In this document: one piece after another, positions 19,425 through 28,952 of the stretch
Layout: each line of letters starts with the position of its first letter
Position numbering within the stretch: position 1 is the stretch's first letter
Assembly: GCA_963724645.1 (NCBI GenBank)
Contig: CAVRVJ010000001.1
Coordinates: 877,426 to 941,425 of the forward strand
DNA length: 64,000 bases
Direction of reading: 5' to 3'
Origin: CAVXSP01 sp963724645
GTDB taxonomy: Bacteria; Acidobacteriota; Vicinamibacteria; Vicinamibacterales; SCN-69-37
Made by a program: the position numbers and the translations under genes
Notes under the pieces: generated by a model
Databases searched by the model: none
The model's input: only the letters and a program-made list of their open reading frames with translations
Told to the model about the DNA's origin: nothing

Positions 19425-19508
19425 GGCGGGATTTAACTTGACATCGTTTTGGCGACTCACCAACATGTAAACTCCGTCTGCAGTTCCAATGTCGCGCCCG
19501 AGGTCTTT

Positions 19509-19730
19509 ATGTACAATCTCGGCGAGTTCGAAGATCGCCTGAATCGCGACGCGGCGTTTCGCCAGCAGTTCTTTGACGATCCGGTCACCGTCCTCCGCAA
19601 GGAGGGCCTGATACTGTCGCCGGCGCAGGAATCGTCGCTCAAGGACGCAGTCGCCAAGATGAAATCCGGGGCCGGCGGCATCGACGCGCTGAGCCGGCGG
19701 ACGCTTGGCTTCACGTGGTTCCTGAAGTAG
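19509..19730 (+). CDS. putative RiPP precursor peptide with LigA/Nif11-like leader
   Basis: The peptide has 73 residues. The helical leader (residues 1-50) shows the pattern of RiPP leaders of the Nif11/NHLP/LigA-like groups: LNRDAAFRQQFFDDPVTVLR, then EGLILSPAQESSL. A GAGG stretch at residues 54-57 is a likely leader-peptidase site. The remaining core would be IDALSRRTLGFTWFLK, basic and aromatic, with no cysteine. ATG 19509 has GAGG about 6 bp upstream; an in-frame ATG at 19449 would add 20 residues. The 3' end overlaps the radical SAM gene by 16 bp, a strong link. The function of the product is unknown. Confidence 0.7.
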   Translation: MYNLGEFEDRLNRDAAFRQQFFDDPVTVLRKEGLILSPAQESSLKDAVAKMKSGAGGIDALSRRTLGFTWFLK

Positions 19731-21550
19731 TCGAGCGCTGGTTCTCGCACCCGCGTTCGGCCCTCATCATCGTGCCCCCGTTCGCGGGGCTGGACAAACC
19801 TGCGCTTGGCGCCCACTTGCTGCAGGCCTGCGCACGGCAGTCGGGTCTTCACGTCGATGTGCTGTACGCGAACCTGGCGCTGTCTGCCGAAATCGGCGAA
19901 GGACCGTACACGACCATCGCGTACTCGGCGACTCGCCAGCTCATGGGGGAGCGGATCTTTGCCGCCGCTGCATACGGAACGCCACCGCTCGGTCGCGACG
20001 GGCATCGCATCGAACCGGTGCGCTGGTCCGCGCCGTCCGGGACGCCGCTCACCACCACGGAACTCCGCTCACTCGAGCGTGTCGCCGCGCGATGGATCGA
20101 CGATTTCGCTCAGGCGGTCGCCGGCCTCGCGTTCGGCGTCGTGGGCTGCACCACGACATTTCAGCAGACGGCCGCCAGTTTTGCCCTGTTGAACCGCGTG
20201 AAGTCGCTCCGACCGGCGACCATCACCATACTCGGCGGCGCAAACTGCGAAGGCGAAATGGCCGAAGGCATCGTGTCGCTCGGGTCCGCGGTCGACTTCG
20301 TGTTCTCCGGCGAGAGCGACGTTTCGTTTCCGGAATTCCTGCAGGCCGCCCAACGGGGCGCCTTTCCGCACAGCCGGGTGATCCGCACCACGCCGTGCGC
20401 TGATCTGGACGCACTGCCGACGCCGGAGTTCACCGAATATTACGAGCAATTCGAGTACTACGCGGCTGACAGCGGGTTGGCGAAGCACATGTCGCTTCCC
20501 TACGAGAGCAGCCGCGGCTGCTGGTGGGGCCAGAAGCATCACTGCACGTTCTGCGGTCTGAACGGCGAGACGATGGCCCTCCGCGCGAAGTCCGCACCAC
20601 GGGTGCTCGCCGACCTGAAGCACCTCCTGAAGCGACATCCGACGACGTTCGTGAGTATGGTCGACAACATCATGCCACATGAATTTTTTCGCACGCTGAT
20701 TCCCCGTCTGCGGACGGAACTTCCTGGCGTCACCGTCTTCTACGAGCAGAAAGCCAACCTTTCGCTCGCGCGTCTGCTGGCGCTCAAGGACGCCGGCGTG
20801 AGCGTGATCCAGCCCGGCATCGAATCTCTGTCGTCCGCAGTCTTGAAGCGCATGGACAAGGGTGTGTCCGCGGTTCAGAACCTTGCGTTGTTGCGGTACG
20901 CGCGGGCGGCAGACGTCACCCTCAACTGGAGTCTCTTGTACGGCCTTCCCGGTGACCAGGTGTCTGAGTACGAGCACATGCTCGATCTGCTGCCTTTCCT
21001 GGTGCACTTCGATCCGCCCGTGGCGCTGTGCCCGCTGAGCGTCGATCGATTCAGCCCGTACTTCAATCGCCCCGAGCATTACGGCATTGTCCATACGCGG
21101 CCGTGGTCGGGTTACGAATCGGTCTTGCCGGAAGGCGCGGACGTTGCCAAGATCGCGTACCACTTCAACGCCGACTATCCCTGCGAGGTGACGGATACAT
21201 CTGATGTGATCGTCAGGCTCGCGGAGAGCGTCGAGAAGTGGCGGGGCGCGTGGGAGCGGAAGAACGGGCCGCCCGTACTCGCGGTCGCTCCGCTCACCGA
21301 CGATCAGTTCATGCTGGTCGACACGCGCGGGCTTCCGGCCGCGCACAAAGTCACGTTCCTCACCCGCGCGCAGGCCACCGTCGTGCTCGCCGGAGCTCGT
21401 CGAGAAAGGACATCGGACGTCGCCTGGGCTCTCGATCACGGGTACGCGGTCGACGTGGATTCGACCATCGTGCCCCTGGCGACCGCACCGCCCGCCTTGA
21501 TCCAGGAGTTCGAGACGCACCTGCGATCGCCAGAGACTGCACGAGCGTAA
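19715..21550 (+). CDS. B12-dependent radical SAM RiPP maturase
   Basis: The protein has 611 residues and starts at GTG inside the precursor gene. Residues 15-200 form a cobalamin-binding-like domain (LIIVPPFAGLDKPALGAHLL; TITILGGANCEG). The radical SAM core follows, with the cluster motif SRGCWWGQKHHCTFCGLNG, cysteines 269, 277 and 280 (Cx7Cx2C). This spacing and the WWGQKHHCTFCG context are those of RiPP maturation radical SAM protein 1 and its C-methyltransferases. GIESLSSAVLKRMDKG and NWSLLYGLPGD are further core strands. Such enzymes methylate unactivated carbons of a peptide core. No second maturase or transporter is adjacent. Confidence 0.9.
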   Translation: MVPEVVERWFSHPRSALIIVPPFAGLDKPALGAHLLQACARQSGLHVDVLYANLALSAEIGEGPYTTIAYSATRQLMGERIFAAAAYGTPPLGRDGHRIEPVRWSAPSGTPLTTTELRSLERVAARWIDDFAQAVAGLAFGVVGCTTTFQQTAASFALLNRVKSLRPATITILGGANCEGEMAEGIVSLGSAVDFVFSGESDVSFPEFLQAAQRGAFPHSRVIRTTPCADLDALPTPEFTEYYEQFEYYAADSGLAKHMSLPYESSRGCWWGQKHHCTFCGLNGETMALRAKSAPRVLADLKHLLKRHPTTFVSMVDNIMPHEFFRTLIPRLRTELPGVTVFYEQKANLSLARLLALKDAGVSVIQPGIESLSSAVLKRMDKGVSAVQNLALLRYARAADVTLNWSLLYGLPGDQVSEYEHMLDLLPFLVHFDPPVALCPLSVDRFSPYFNRPEHYGIVHTRPWSGYESVLPEGADVAKIAYHFNADYPCEVTDTSDVIVRLAESVEKWRGAWERKNGPPVLAVAPLTDDQFMLVDTRGLPAAHKVTFLTRAQATVVLAGARRERTSDVAWALDHGYAVDVDSTIVPLATAPPALIQEFETHLRSPETARA

Positions 21551-21657
21551 CTGCCGGGCGCTCCTCCACCGGCAAATTCCGCCACGGCCCGTGTCGGCAG
21601 TGTTTCGCCACAAGCCGGCTTTTGACAATGTGGCTTCTTGAAGCTACATTGACGGGA

Positions 21658-21951
21658 ATGAAAGCCGTCGGCCTGCGCGAGCTCAAGAATCGTCTGAGCG
21701 AATATATCCGCGACGTGCGACGCGGTGAGAGCGTTCTCGTCACGGACCGTGGTGAGGTCGTCGCCGAACTCGGGCCGCCGGGACACGGCCCTGCCCAGTC
21801 CGACGTCCCGCCCGGGCTGCGGGAGCTTGCGCGGCGGGGATTGGCTACGCTTGGTCGGCCCAACGATCGTCGCGCGTACCGCTACCTTCGGCCGGCTCTC
21901 GCGCCCGGACGCGTCGCCGCGCTGCTCGAAGCCGAGCGCGGCGACCGTTGA
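21658..21951 (+). CDS. Phd/YefM-type antitoxin
   Basis: This 97-residue protein starts at ATG 21658. The N-terminus MKAVGLRELKNRLSEYIRDV, then GESVLVTDRGEVVAEL, is the Phd/YefM DNA-binding fold. The variable C-terminal tail (residues 50-97) would wrap the toxin. The stop overlaps the toxin's TTG start by 4 bp. Such antitoxins usually repress their own operon. Confidence 0.88.
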   Translation: MKAVGLRELKNRLSEYIRDVRRGESVLVTDRGEVVAELGPPGHGPAQSDVPPGLRELARRGLATLGRPNDRRAYRYLRPALAPGRVAALLEAERGDR

Positions 21952-22391
21952 CCCTCTACGCCGAGTCGAGCGCGGTGTTGACGTGGCTGCTCGGCGAACC
22001 CCGCGCCCGGGAAGTGCTGAAGTGTCTCCAGTCGACCCAAGTCGTCATCGCGTCCGACCTGACGCTCGTCGAGTGCGATCGCGTGCTCATTCGGGCGGCC
22101 GCGCTCGGAGAAATCTCTGAAGTCGAGGCCGCCAAGCGCCGTGCCGAACTGCGCGCGGTCGCGGCACACTGGGTACTGCTGCGGCTCGGGCCGGACGCGG
22201 TCGATCGCGCGCGCGCGCCCTTTCCCAAGGAGCCCGTGCGGACCCTCGACGCGCTGCACCTCGCGTGCGCGCTCACTGCGAAGGCCGCTACGCCTGACGT
22301 CGTCGTCCTGAGTGTCGATGACCGCGTCCGCGCGAACGCCCGGGCGCTTGGCTTCGAAGTCGAGCCGCCTGATCAGCGGACAGCACCATAG
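21948..22391 (+). CDS. VapC-like PIN-domain toxin
   Basis: The 147-residue protein starts at TTG 21948, coupled to the antitoxin. The PIN core is present: LYAESSAVLTWLLGE at the N-terminus, TLVECDRVL, then RTLDALHLACAL and VVVLSVDDRVRANARALGF. Acidic residues E44-like, D and D are conserved. The first position, usually Asp in YLDSSAL, is Glu here, a variant I associate with a VapC subgroup. It is expected to be an RNase held inactive by the upstream Phd protein. Confidence 0.85.
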   Translation: MTLYAESSAVLTWLLGEPRAREVLKCLQSTQVVIASDLTLVECDRVLIRAAALGEISEVEAAKRRAELRAVAAHWVLLRLGPDAVDRARAPFPKEPVRTLDALHLACALTAKAATPDVVVLSVDDRVRANARALGFEVEPPDQRTAP

Positions 22392-22396
22392 GCGCT

Positions 22397-22546
22397 TCAC
22401 GGGTCCGTGCGCCGAAACAGCCGAGGCACGTTCGCGTACTGGTACGCGGTGTCTGGCAGTCGGAGAGTACGCACGGGCAGGCCCCTTTGCGCCGCGAGGG
22501 CCGCCCCACCATGGCCTAGTGCCGCCACCGCGAGGGTTGCCTTCAT
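22397..22546 (-). pseudogene. N-terminal fragment of a secreted protein, possibly cytochrome c peroxidase
   Basis: Forty-nine residues begin with a weak signal peptide (MKATLAVAALGHGGAALAAQ). RTLRLPDTAYQYANVP follows, resembling the mature start of di-haem peroxidases. The reading then ends at a stop 5 bp from the VapC gene, with no haem motif. It is probably the stump of a gene cut off by the toxin-antitoxin module. Nothing is evident in 22547-22737. Confidence 0.35.
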
Positions 22547-22737
22547 TCCTGAATCCTTGCCGGGCCTGGCTGCCCCGCCCTCAGATTCCAGCGCCGCAAG
22601 TAGATTGACCGGCATATTCCGCCTCGTCACGGTGTCAACCGATGTGCCGAGCGCGATGCCCGACACGCGCGGGTACATCGGCTCGAAGGCGTACTGGATG
22701 GCCGCGGTCGCCGCGGGCAAAGGACGCAAATAGGCGC

Positions 22738-25386
22738 TTACTCGAGCTTCAACGCCGTCATCGGCGCGATGCGCGTCGCCCGCGTCGCCGGACGCCAGAT
22801 GGCCGCAATCGACGCCAGCGTCAACAGAAACGTCGCGCCCGCGAACGCCAGGGGATCCGCCGGGCTCACGCCGGCGACCAGGAACGCCGACAGCGGCATC
22901 GTCACCAGCCACGCGAGCAGCAGGCCGACGAGCGCCCCTGCGCCAATCAGCCGTCCCGTGTCTTTCAGCACGAGCCTCAAGACGGCCTGACGCGAAGCGC
23001 CAAGCGCCATGCGGATCGCGATTTCGGCCGTGCGGCGGCTGACCGCGAACGAGACGACGCCAAAGAGTCCGACCATCGCGAGGAGCGTGCCGAGCCCGCC
23101 AAGCAGGCCGAGCAGGGCCGAGCCCATCTGGCTCGGCAGCATCGCGAAGGCCAGCGCCTGTCGCATCGGCGTCAGCGTCACGGCCGTCGATCCGTCCGCG
23201 GCGAGCACAGCCTGGCGCACGGCCGGGCCGATCGTCTCGGGCGCGGCGGCCGTGCGCACCAGGACATGGACGAGTCGATCGGGCGTGCGGTCGGCCAGGA
23301 ACGGCTCGTAGATGGCCGCATCGTGCGCTTCGGCCAGGCTGCGATACTTGCCGTTCGAGACGATGCCGATGATCTCGTCGCCAGGACCTTTGCGATCCGG
23401 TTCGGACACGTGCAGTCCGATCGGATCGACACCCGGGAAGTAGCGCCGCGCGTATTCCTCGTTGATGACGATGACTGGCGCCGCGCCCACCCGATCGGCA
23501 GACGTGAAGTCCCGCCCCCGCACGAGTCGAATGCCCATCGTCTTGAAGTAGTCGGGCCCGACCTTGTTGCTGTCGAAGTCCACGCGCGCCCGATCTCGGC
23601 GTCCTTCGATCGTGACGAACGTGCCAGTTTGCGAGCCGGAAAAGATCGTCAGCGGCACGCCCTCGCTGAACGCCGCCGCGGCGACGCCAGGAATCGCCCG
23701 CACGCGTTCGACGATGTCTTCGACCGACAGCCGACTCGGGAGTCCCTGGCGTCCTTCGACGAAGGACAACTGGGCGACCATCAAGCGATCGACGTCGAAG
23801 CCGGGATCAACGGTCGTCGCGCGCGTGAGGCTTCGGACGAACAGCAGCGCCGCGACGAGCAACACCAGCGACACGGCCACCTGGCCGCCGACCAGCAGAC
23901 TGCGCATTGTCAGGCGACGGACGACGAAGTGCCGTTCGTCGAGCTTGATCGCGGGCAGCAGAGCCGGCCGCGTCGCGTTGAGCGCCGGCGCCAGTCCCGT
24001 GACGAATGTGCTGAACACCACCAGGCCGAGCGCCAACGTAATCGTCCGCCAGTCGAGCGCGAAGTGCAGCTCGACGGGAATCGGCAGCGGCAGCGAGATT
24101 CGTGACAGCAGCAGGAAGCCGAACGCGGTCACTGCGCCGCCGACGATGGCGCCGGCGATCGTGAGCACGAGGCTCTCGGTGAGCAGTTGCTGGACGAGGC
24201 GGCCGCGGCTGGCGCCCAGCGCTATGCGGAGCGCGATTTCACGGCGCCGCGTCAGACCGCGCGCGAGCAGCAAGCCGGCGACATTCGCGCACGCGATCGC
24301 CAGGACCAGGCCGGAGACGACGAGCAGCACCAGGAAGAAGAAGCCGACTTCTTTCATCTCGCGCACTTGCGCGATGCCGCCGACGCGGGCGAACTCGCGA
24401 ATGGACTTGAACTCGGCGTCGCCTTCGGTCTCGCCGACCCGCAACGCCACGGCGCTGATGGCCGCGCGGCCTTCGACCACAGTCTGGCCGGGCCGAAGCC
24501 GGCCCACCAATTGCGCCGCTGCCGTGCGCGGTTGATCCAGAGTCCGGACGAGTTCGCGACTGAGCGGCAGATACACCTCTGGCGCGAGCCCGAAGCCCGC
24601 GATCGATCGCAGCCCGTCCGGCAGAACGCCGGTCACGGTGTACGCCTCGCCGTTGAGAATCAGCGTTCGGCCGATGACCTGCCGGTCGCGCTGCAATTGC
24701 CGTTCCCAGAACTTGTGGCTGACGACGACGAGGCGAGGGTTGCGGTCGGCGTCCGCCTCGGCTGACGTGAATCCGCGTCCCTGCGCTACCGGGACGCGGA
24801 CGACCTCGAAGAAGTTGGCGGTGACGAGAAACGGCACGAGCGTCACCGACTCGTTGCCGCTGCGCCAGTTGACGCTCTGCTCGAGCCGGTACCCCGCAAT
24901 CCCTGCGAGCACGCCGCTTTCGTTCAACTGCTGCCACCCGCGATAGGACACGTGGCTGCCGTTGCTCGTGCGGATGGACACGAGCTCCTCGGGTTTGTCG
25001 GCCGTCGGCACGACCAGCAGGAGACTGTTGGCGAGCGAGAAGATCGTCAGGTTTGCGCCGACGCCGAGGGCGATTGACGTCGCGGCCGCGGCGATCAAGC
25101 CGGGCTGTTTTGCAAGGGTGCGCAGCGCGTACCGCGCGTCGCGCAGCAGGTTGTGGGCCCGGCTCACCTGACGCGTCTCGCGACAGAGCTCTTCGACCGA
25201 GGCGACCGAGCCGAACGCCTTGCCGGCGGCTCGCCGGGCATCGTCGCGATTCATTCCGGCCGCGATGTTCGCGGCGATCTCCTCTTCGAGATGCGCGCGC
25301 AGCTCGCGCGCGAGGTCACGGTCGGCGCGGCTCGATCGGAACAGCGATCGCAGTCGCATCCGCAGCTTGTCGAATTGGCGAGTCAT
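22738..25386 (-). CDS. ADOP-type MacB/FtsX permease
   Basis: The 882-residue protein has the full layout of acidobacterial duplicated orphan permeases. A cytoplasmic N-terminal helix region (RELRAHLEEEIAANIAAGMN) is followed by a first membrane helix and a large periplasmic MacB-PCD domain. Three FtsX helices come next (around ALRIALGASRGRLVQQLL), then a second PCD domain and final FtsX helices (AIRMALGASRQAVLRLVLKD), ending MTALKLE. No ATPase gene is adjacent, as is usual for the group. The PadR gene immediately upstream, 3 bp away, is presumably its regulator. The transported or sensed molecule is unknown. Confidence 0.92.
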   Translation of the reverse strand: MTRQFDKLRMRLRSLFRSSRADRDLARELRAHLEEEIAANIAAGMNRDDARRAAGKAFGSVASVEELCRETRQVSRAHNLLRDARYALRTLAKQPGLIAAAATSIALGVGANLTIFSLANSLLLVVPTADKPEELVSIRTSNGSHVSYRGWQQLNESGVLAGIAGYRLEQSVNWRSGNESVTLVPFLVTANFFEVVRVPVAQGRGFTSAEADADRNPRLVVVSHKFWERQLQRDRQVIGRTLILNGEAYTVTGVLPDGLRSIAGFGLAPEVYLPLSRELVRTLDQPRTAAAQLVGRLRPGQTVVEGRAAISAVALRVGETEGDAEFKSIREFARVGGIAQVREMKEVGFFFLVLLVVSGLVLAIACANVAGLLLARGLTRRREIALRIALGASRGRLVQQLLTESLVLTIAGAIVGGAVTAFGFLLLSRISLPLPIPVELHFALDWRTITLALGLVVFSTFVTGLAPALNATRPALLPAIKLDERHFVVRRLTMRSLLVGGQVAVSLVLLVAALLFVRSLTRATTVDPGFDVDRLMVAQLSFVEGRQGLPSRLSVEDIVERVRAIPGVAAAAFSEGVPLTIFSGSQTGTFVTIEGRRDRARVDFDSNKVGPDYFKTMGIRLVRGRDFTSADRVGAAPVIVINEEYARRYFPGVDPIGLHVSEPDRKGPGDEIIGIVSNGKYRSLAEAHDAAIYEPFLADRTPDRLVHVLVRTAAAPETIGPAVRQAVLAADGSTAVTLTPMRQALAFAMLPSQMGSALLGLLGGLGTLLAMVGLFGVVSFAVSRRTAEIAIRMALGASRQAVLRLVLKDTGRLIGAGALVGLLLAWLVTMPLSAFLVAGVSPADPLAFAGATFLLTLASIAAIWRPATRATRIAPMTALKLE

Positions 25387-25389
25387 GGA

Positions 25390-25719
25390 TCAGGCCTCTC
25401 GCACGACCAGGTGAATCGCCCCGGACAGCCGGGCCCAGCTGTCGAGCTCCTTCGCGAGCTGCTTCCGGCCGGCCGTGCTGAGCTCGTACGCTTTCGCCTC
25501 GCGCCCGGTCTCGGTCGTGATCCAGCGCGCCTTGAGCCAGCCTTGCTGTTCCAGCCGGTGGAGCGCGGGGTAGAGCGACCCCTGCGTGATCTGCAGGACG
25601 TCGCCGCTGACCTCCTGAATCCGCCGCCCGATGGCCCAGCCGTGCCGGGGCCCGTTCGCGAGCGTCTTGAGAATCAGCAGGTCCAGCGTGCCTTGAATGA
25701 GGTCGGAGGGTTTGCTCAT
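25390..25719 (-). CDS. PadR-family transcriptional regulator
   Basis: This 109-residue protein has the standard winged-helix N-terminus DLIQGTLDLLILKTLANG, then HGWAIGRRIQEVSGDVLQITQGSLYPALHRLEQQGWL, the PadR DNA-recognition segment. The C-terminal helix is for dimerisation. It is co-directional with and directly precedes the ADOP gene. A direct repeat in its promoter region is a likely operator. Confidence 0.93.
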   Translation of the reverse strand: MSKPSDLIQGTLDLLILKTLANGPRHGWAIGRRIQEVSGDVLQITQGSLYPALHRLEQQGWLKARWITTETGREAKAYELSTAGRKQLAKELDSWARLSGAIHLVVREA

Positions 25720-25730
25720 CGTCGTTGCCT

Positions 25731-25767
25731 AGGTTATCGACAAGTATGCCCAGGTTATCGACAATAC
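25731..25767 (-). promoter_or_regulatory. direct-repeat candidate operator for PadR/ADOP operon
   Basis: AGGTTATCGACAA occurs at 25731-25743 and again at 25752-25764, 21 bp apart (two helical turns), ending 12 bp upstream of the PadR start codon. Placement and spacing fit a site bound cooperatively by PadR. No clear -35/-10 pair could be fixed. Confidence 0.55.
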
Positions 25768-25829
25768 GATCGCGCCGCGACAGGAGTTCCCGGTCGCAGT
25801 CCGCGACGGTGTCCTTACAAATGTTGACG

Positions 25830-28480
25830 CTATTCCTGGCGAAGCGCCCGCGTCGGGTCGAGGCGAGCGGCGCGCGTGGCCGGAACTGCGGCGGCCATCA
25901 GGCAGGCCGCAACGATGATCAGCAGACTCACGGCGTAGGCGACCGGATCGAAGACGTGGACGATCTCGCCAATGGGGGCGGCGTCCGGCGTGGCCAGGAG
26001 CAAGGCGGCCAGTCCGGCGGCTGAACCGCCGCCGACGAGGAGACCAAAGCCGACTGGCCGGATCGACTGCGACAGGATCAAACGCATGACATCGCGAGTG
26101 GTCGCGCCGAGCGCCATCCGCACGCCGATTTCCCTGGTGCGCTGCTCCACGAGGTACGACAGCACGCTGAACAAGCCCGACAGCGTCAGCGCCAGGGCCA
26201 GCCCGCCGAGGACGACCGTCAGCCAGAACCCGAGCTTCAGCAGGTAGGTCTCCATCCTGGTCACCCACTGGATGGTCCCAACGTCCGTGGCGGGATCGAT
26301 GCTGGTCAATCGATTGAGCAGCGCTCGCCGCGCGATTTCGAGATCGCCGTGGACGCGTGCGACGAGCGCGGTCTTGGGCATCGCGGCACTCGCCGGCACG
26401 TAGACCACGGCTTGGGTGAAGGGCGCGATCCGAAATCCCGGGACGTCCCGGACGACTCCAACCACCGAGAACGTTCGCGAATCGAAGGGCGGCTCGTCGC
26501 CCCTCCGTGTCTCGGCCTTCGGATCCGGGTCGACGCGCACGACCTTGCCGATCGCGTCGGCATCCGGCCACAGCGCGAGTGCGGTCGCTTCGGAAACGAC
26601 GGCCACGGAGAGATTCGGCGCGCGCTCGTCCGGTGCGAACGCTCTCCCCGCACCACCGCGATATCGAGCACGCGGAAGTACTCCGGCGAGACGAACCTGT
26701 ACGCGACGGCTGCCTTGACGCCCGCGCTCTCCGCAACCGCCGCTCGGGGCGCGGCCAGGGCCGGCCACCATGCGGCCACGGCGGCGACCGACGGTTCGGT
26801 CGTGACCGCCTGCACGATCGCGTCGCGGGCTGGCTCGTTCGCGATGTCGACGAGGACGATGTCGGAGATCCGCATTCCAGGATTGAATACGGTCGCGGCC
26901 AACGCACTTCTCAAGAACACCGCCGCTGAGATGAGCAGCAGCGCGGACGCGCTCACCTGGAGGCCAATCAGCAGACTCCGTGCCCGTCGTGGCCGCGCGT
27001 CTCTGACCACCTCGCCGCGGATCGTCCGGACGGGCTCGATGCGCGTGGCCTGCAGCGCGGGAACGAGCCCAAAGGCCATCGTGGACACTCCGGCGCCGAT
27101 GGTGAGAAACAGCATCACGCGCCAGTCCGCGCCTGGAACCCGCAATCGGATGTCTCCGATTTCCGGCGGCCAGGTGGCCGCCACCGCGTTGATGATCACC
27201 GCGAGCGCCACGCGCGAGATCGCAAAACCGGCCACGGCGGCTGCCAGCGCCAGCAGCAGGCTCTCCGTCAACAACTGGCGGACGATGCGGCGGCGACTGG
27301 CGCCAAGTGAGAGCCGGATGCCAATCTCCCGCTGTCGCGCCACCGCCCTGGCGAGGAGCAGGTTGGCGACGTTCGCGCAGCCAATCAACAGGATGAGGCC
27401 GAACGCAAAGAACAGCGGCGCAGTCACGAGCACCGCTTCACCGGGCTGAGGGAGGGTGCCGCGTCTCGGGACGAGTGTGACGCCTGAGGCGCTGCGCTCG
27501 TCCCTCGACGTTGCTCGGGACGACTGGCGTGTATTCCAGACGGCGAGTTGCGCCTGCGCCGTCTGCGGCGACATGCCAGGCTTCAGGCGTCCCACGATGT
27601 CGACGCCGATGTCCGCCTCGCGGCCTTGACGGATCGGACGAACCTGACCGAGCAGCGAGATCGGCGCCCAATAATCGTCCGGTGCGACCTTCAGTCCGCG
27701 AAATCCCTCGGGCATCACGCCGACGATCGTGAACGTGACGCCATTGACGAGCACTTGGCGGCCGAGAATGGCCGGGTCGCGCGCAAACCGCCGGTCCCAT
27801 CCCCGGTGACTGAGCACCATCACCGGTTGTCCCGCGGACGGCTCATCGTCAGCAGGCGTGAGTGCTCGCCCGATCGCGGCGTTGACGCGGACCACCTCGA
27901 AGAAGTTGCCCGTGACGAACGTGCCCGAGATCTTGCGCCCGTCGAGTTGGCTGTCGATATCGGAGACCTGCGCGTAGGCGTCGGCGAAGACGGTGGTCTC
28001 GCGGCGGAGCGCGTCGAACTGCGCCCGCGCGAAAAACTCGCGCTCGCCGTCGGACGTTCTCGGCCGTTCCACCGCGAACATCTCCTGCACGTCCGGCACC
28101 GCATCGACGCGAAACAGCATCGTGTTGAGCAGCGTGAACACCACGGTGACCAGGCCGAGTCCGAGCGCCACCGTGAATACGATCGTGAAGGCGGCGAGAG
28201 GTGCGCGCTTGAACGTGCGCAAGGCGTAGAAGATGTCCCGGACCATATCGTCGACGAAGGCCGTACCGCGCGCATCGCGCGATGCCTCCTTGATTTGCTC
28301 GACGCCGCCAAACAGCCGGCGTGCCTGAAGGCGCGCCGCCTCGGACGACAAGCCACCCGCCTGCAGCCGCTCGGTTTCCCGTTCGAGATGGAGCTGCAAT
28401 TCCTCGGTCAGCTCCGATTCGCGACGATCGCGGAACACGAGGGATCGCAGGCGGGTTCGCAGGATGTCCCAGAAGCGCAC
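25830..28480 (-). CDS. ADOP-type MacB/FtsX permease, one frameshift
   Basis: This is the second permease of about 880 residues. GTG 28480 directly follows the stop of the second PadR gene. N-terminal helices (SELTEELQLHLERETERL) lead to the first MacB-PCD domain and FtsX segment (IGIRLSLGASRRRIVRQLL). The second half ends with IGVRMALGATTRDVMRLIL and RALRQE. The frame changes at about 26651 within GGGGA: VVRG in the first frame continues as GRAFAPDERAPN in the second. Without correction the second periplasmic domain and last helices are lost. Confidence 0.85.
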
Positions 28481-28482
28481 GG

Positions 28483-28812
28483 TCAGGTCCTGTGCAGCAC
28501 GAGATTGACGCCGGCTGAGAGGCGCTCCCACTTCGAGACCTCGACGGCGAGCTGCTTCCGACCGGCCTTGGTCAGCGAGTAGAAGCGGGCGCGACGATTG
28601 TTCTCCGACGCGCCCCAGTCGGCGGTGATCCACCCCTGGTGTTCGAGGCGGTGCAGCGCCGGATAGAGCGAGCCCTGCTGGACGCGCAGCAACTCGTCGG
28701 ATATCTGCTGAATGCGCTGGGCCATCGCCCAGCCGTGCATCGGCTCGAGGGCAATCGTCCTCATGATCAAAAGATCCAGGGTGCCTTGCAGGACGTCGGT
28801 CTGGTCGCTCAC
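28483..28812 (-). CDS. PadR-family transcriptional regulator
   Basis: The GTG start at 28812 gives 109 residues, exactly the length of the other PadR here and colinear with it (VLQGTLDLLIMRTIALEP, then GSLYPALHRLEHQGWI). Longer starts add only unrelated sequence. It is fused by position to the downstream permease: the permease start codon follows after 2 bp. An inverted repeat just upstream is a likely operator. Confidence 0.92.
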   Translation of the reverse strand: MSDQTDVLQGTLDLLIMRTIALEPMHGWAMAQRIQQISDELLRVQQGSLYPALHRLEHQGWITADWGASENNRRARFYSLTKAGRKQLAVEVSKWERLSAGVNLVLHRT

Positions 28813-28819
28813 GCTGTCT

Positions 28820-28849
28820 GTCTCTTGTAGATTGGCATAAGGAAGAGAC
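28820..28849 (-). promoter_or_regulatory. inverted-repeat candidate operator upstream of second PadR gene
   Basis: GTCTCTT (28820-28826) and AAGAGAC (28843-28849) form a perfect 7-bp inverted repeat with a 16-bp spacer, starting 8 bp upstream of the GTG. It differs in sequence and symmetry from the operator of the first PadR gene, which suggests separate regulation. Confidence 0.45.
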
Positions 28850-28952
28850 GGAGATGCCGGAAAAAGGTTCTCCGGGAGAGGCGTGATCTGCGAGCGTGCA
28901 TTCGATAAATAACTTTGCAATGCAGAGTCAGCCATGTTTAGATAGCCAAAAT

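Noticed and set aside
22614..22640. A further GGAATA motif on the minus strand before the peroxidase-like stump.
   Set aside because: The second half (R-Y-A-T at base 22-23) is absent, so it does not fit the six-site motif.
28915..28943. A sigma-70-like promoter (TTGCAA, 17 bp, TTAGAT) before the third permease.
   Set aside because: Only four and three of six positions match the consensus; too weak to list as a feature.
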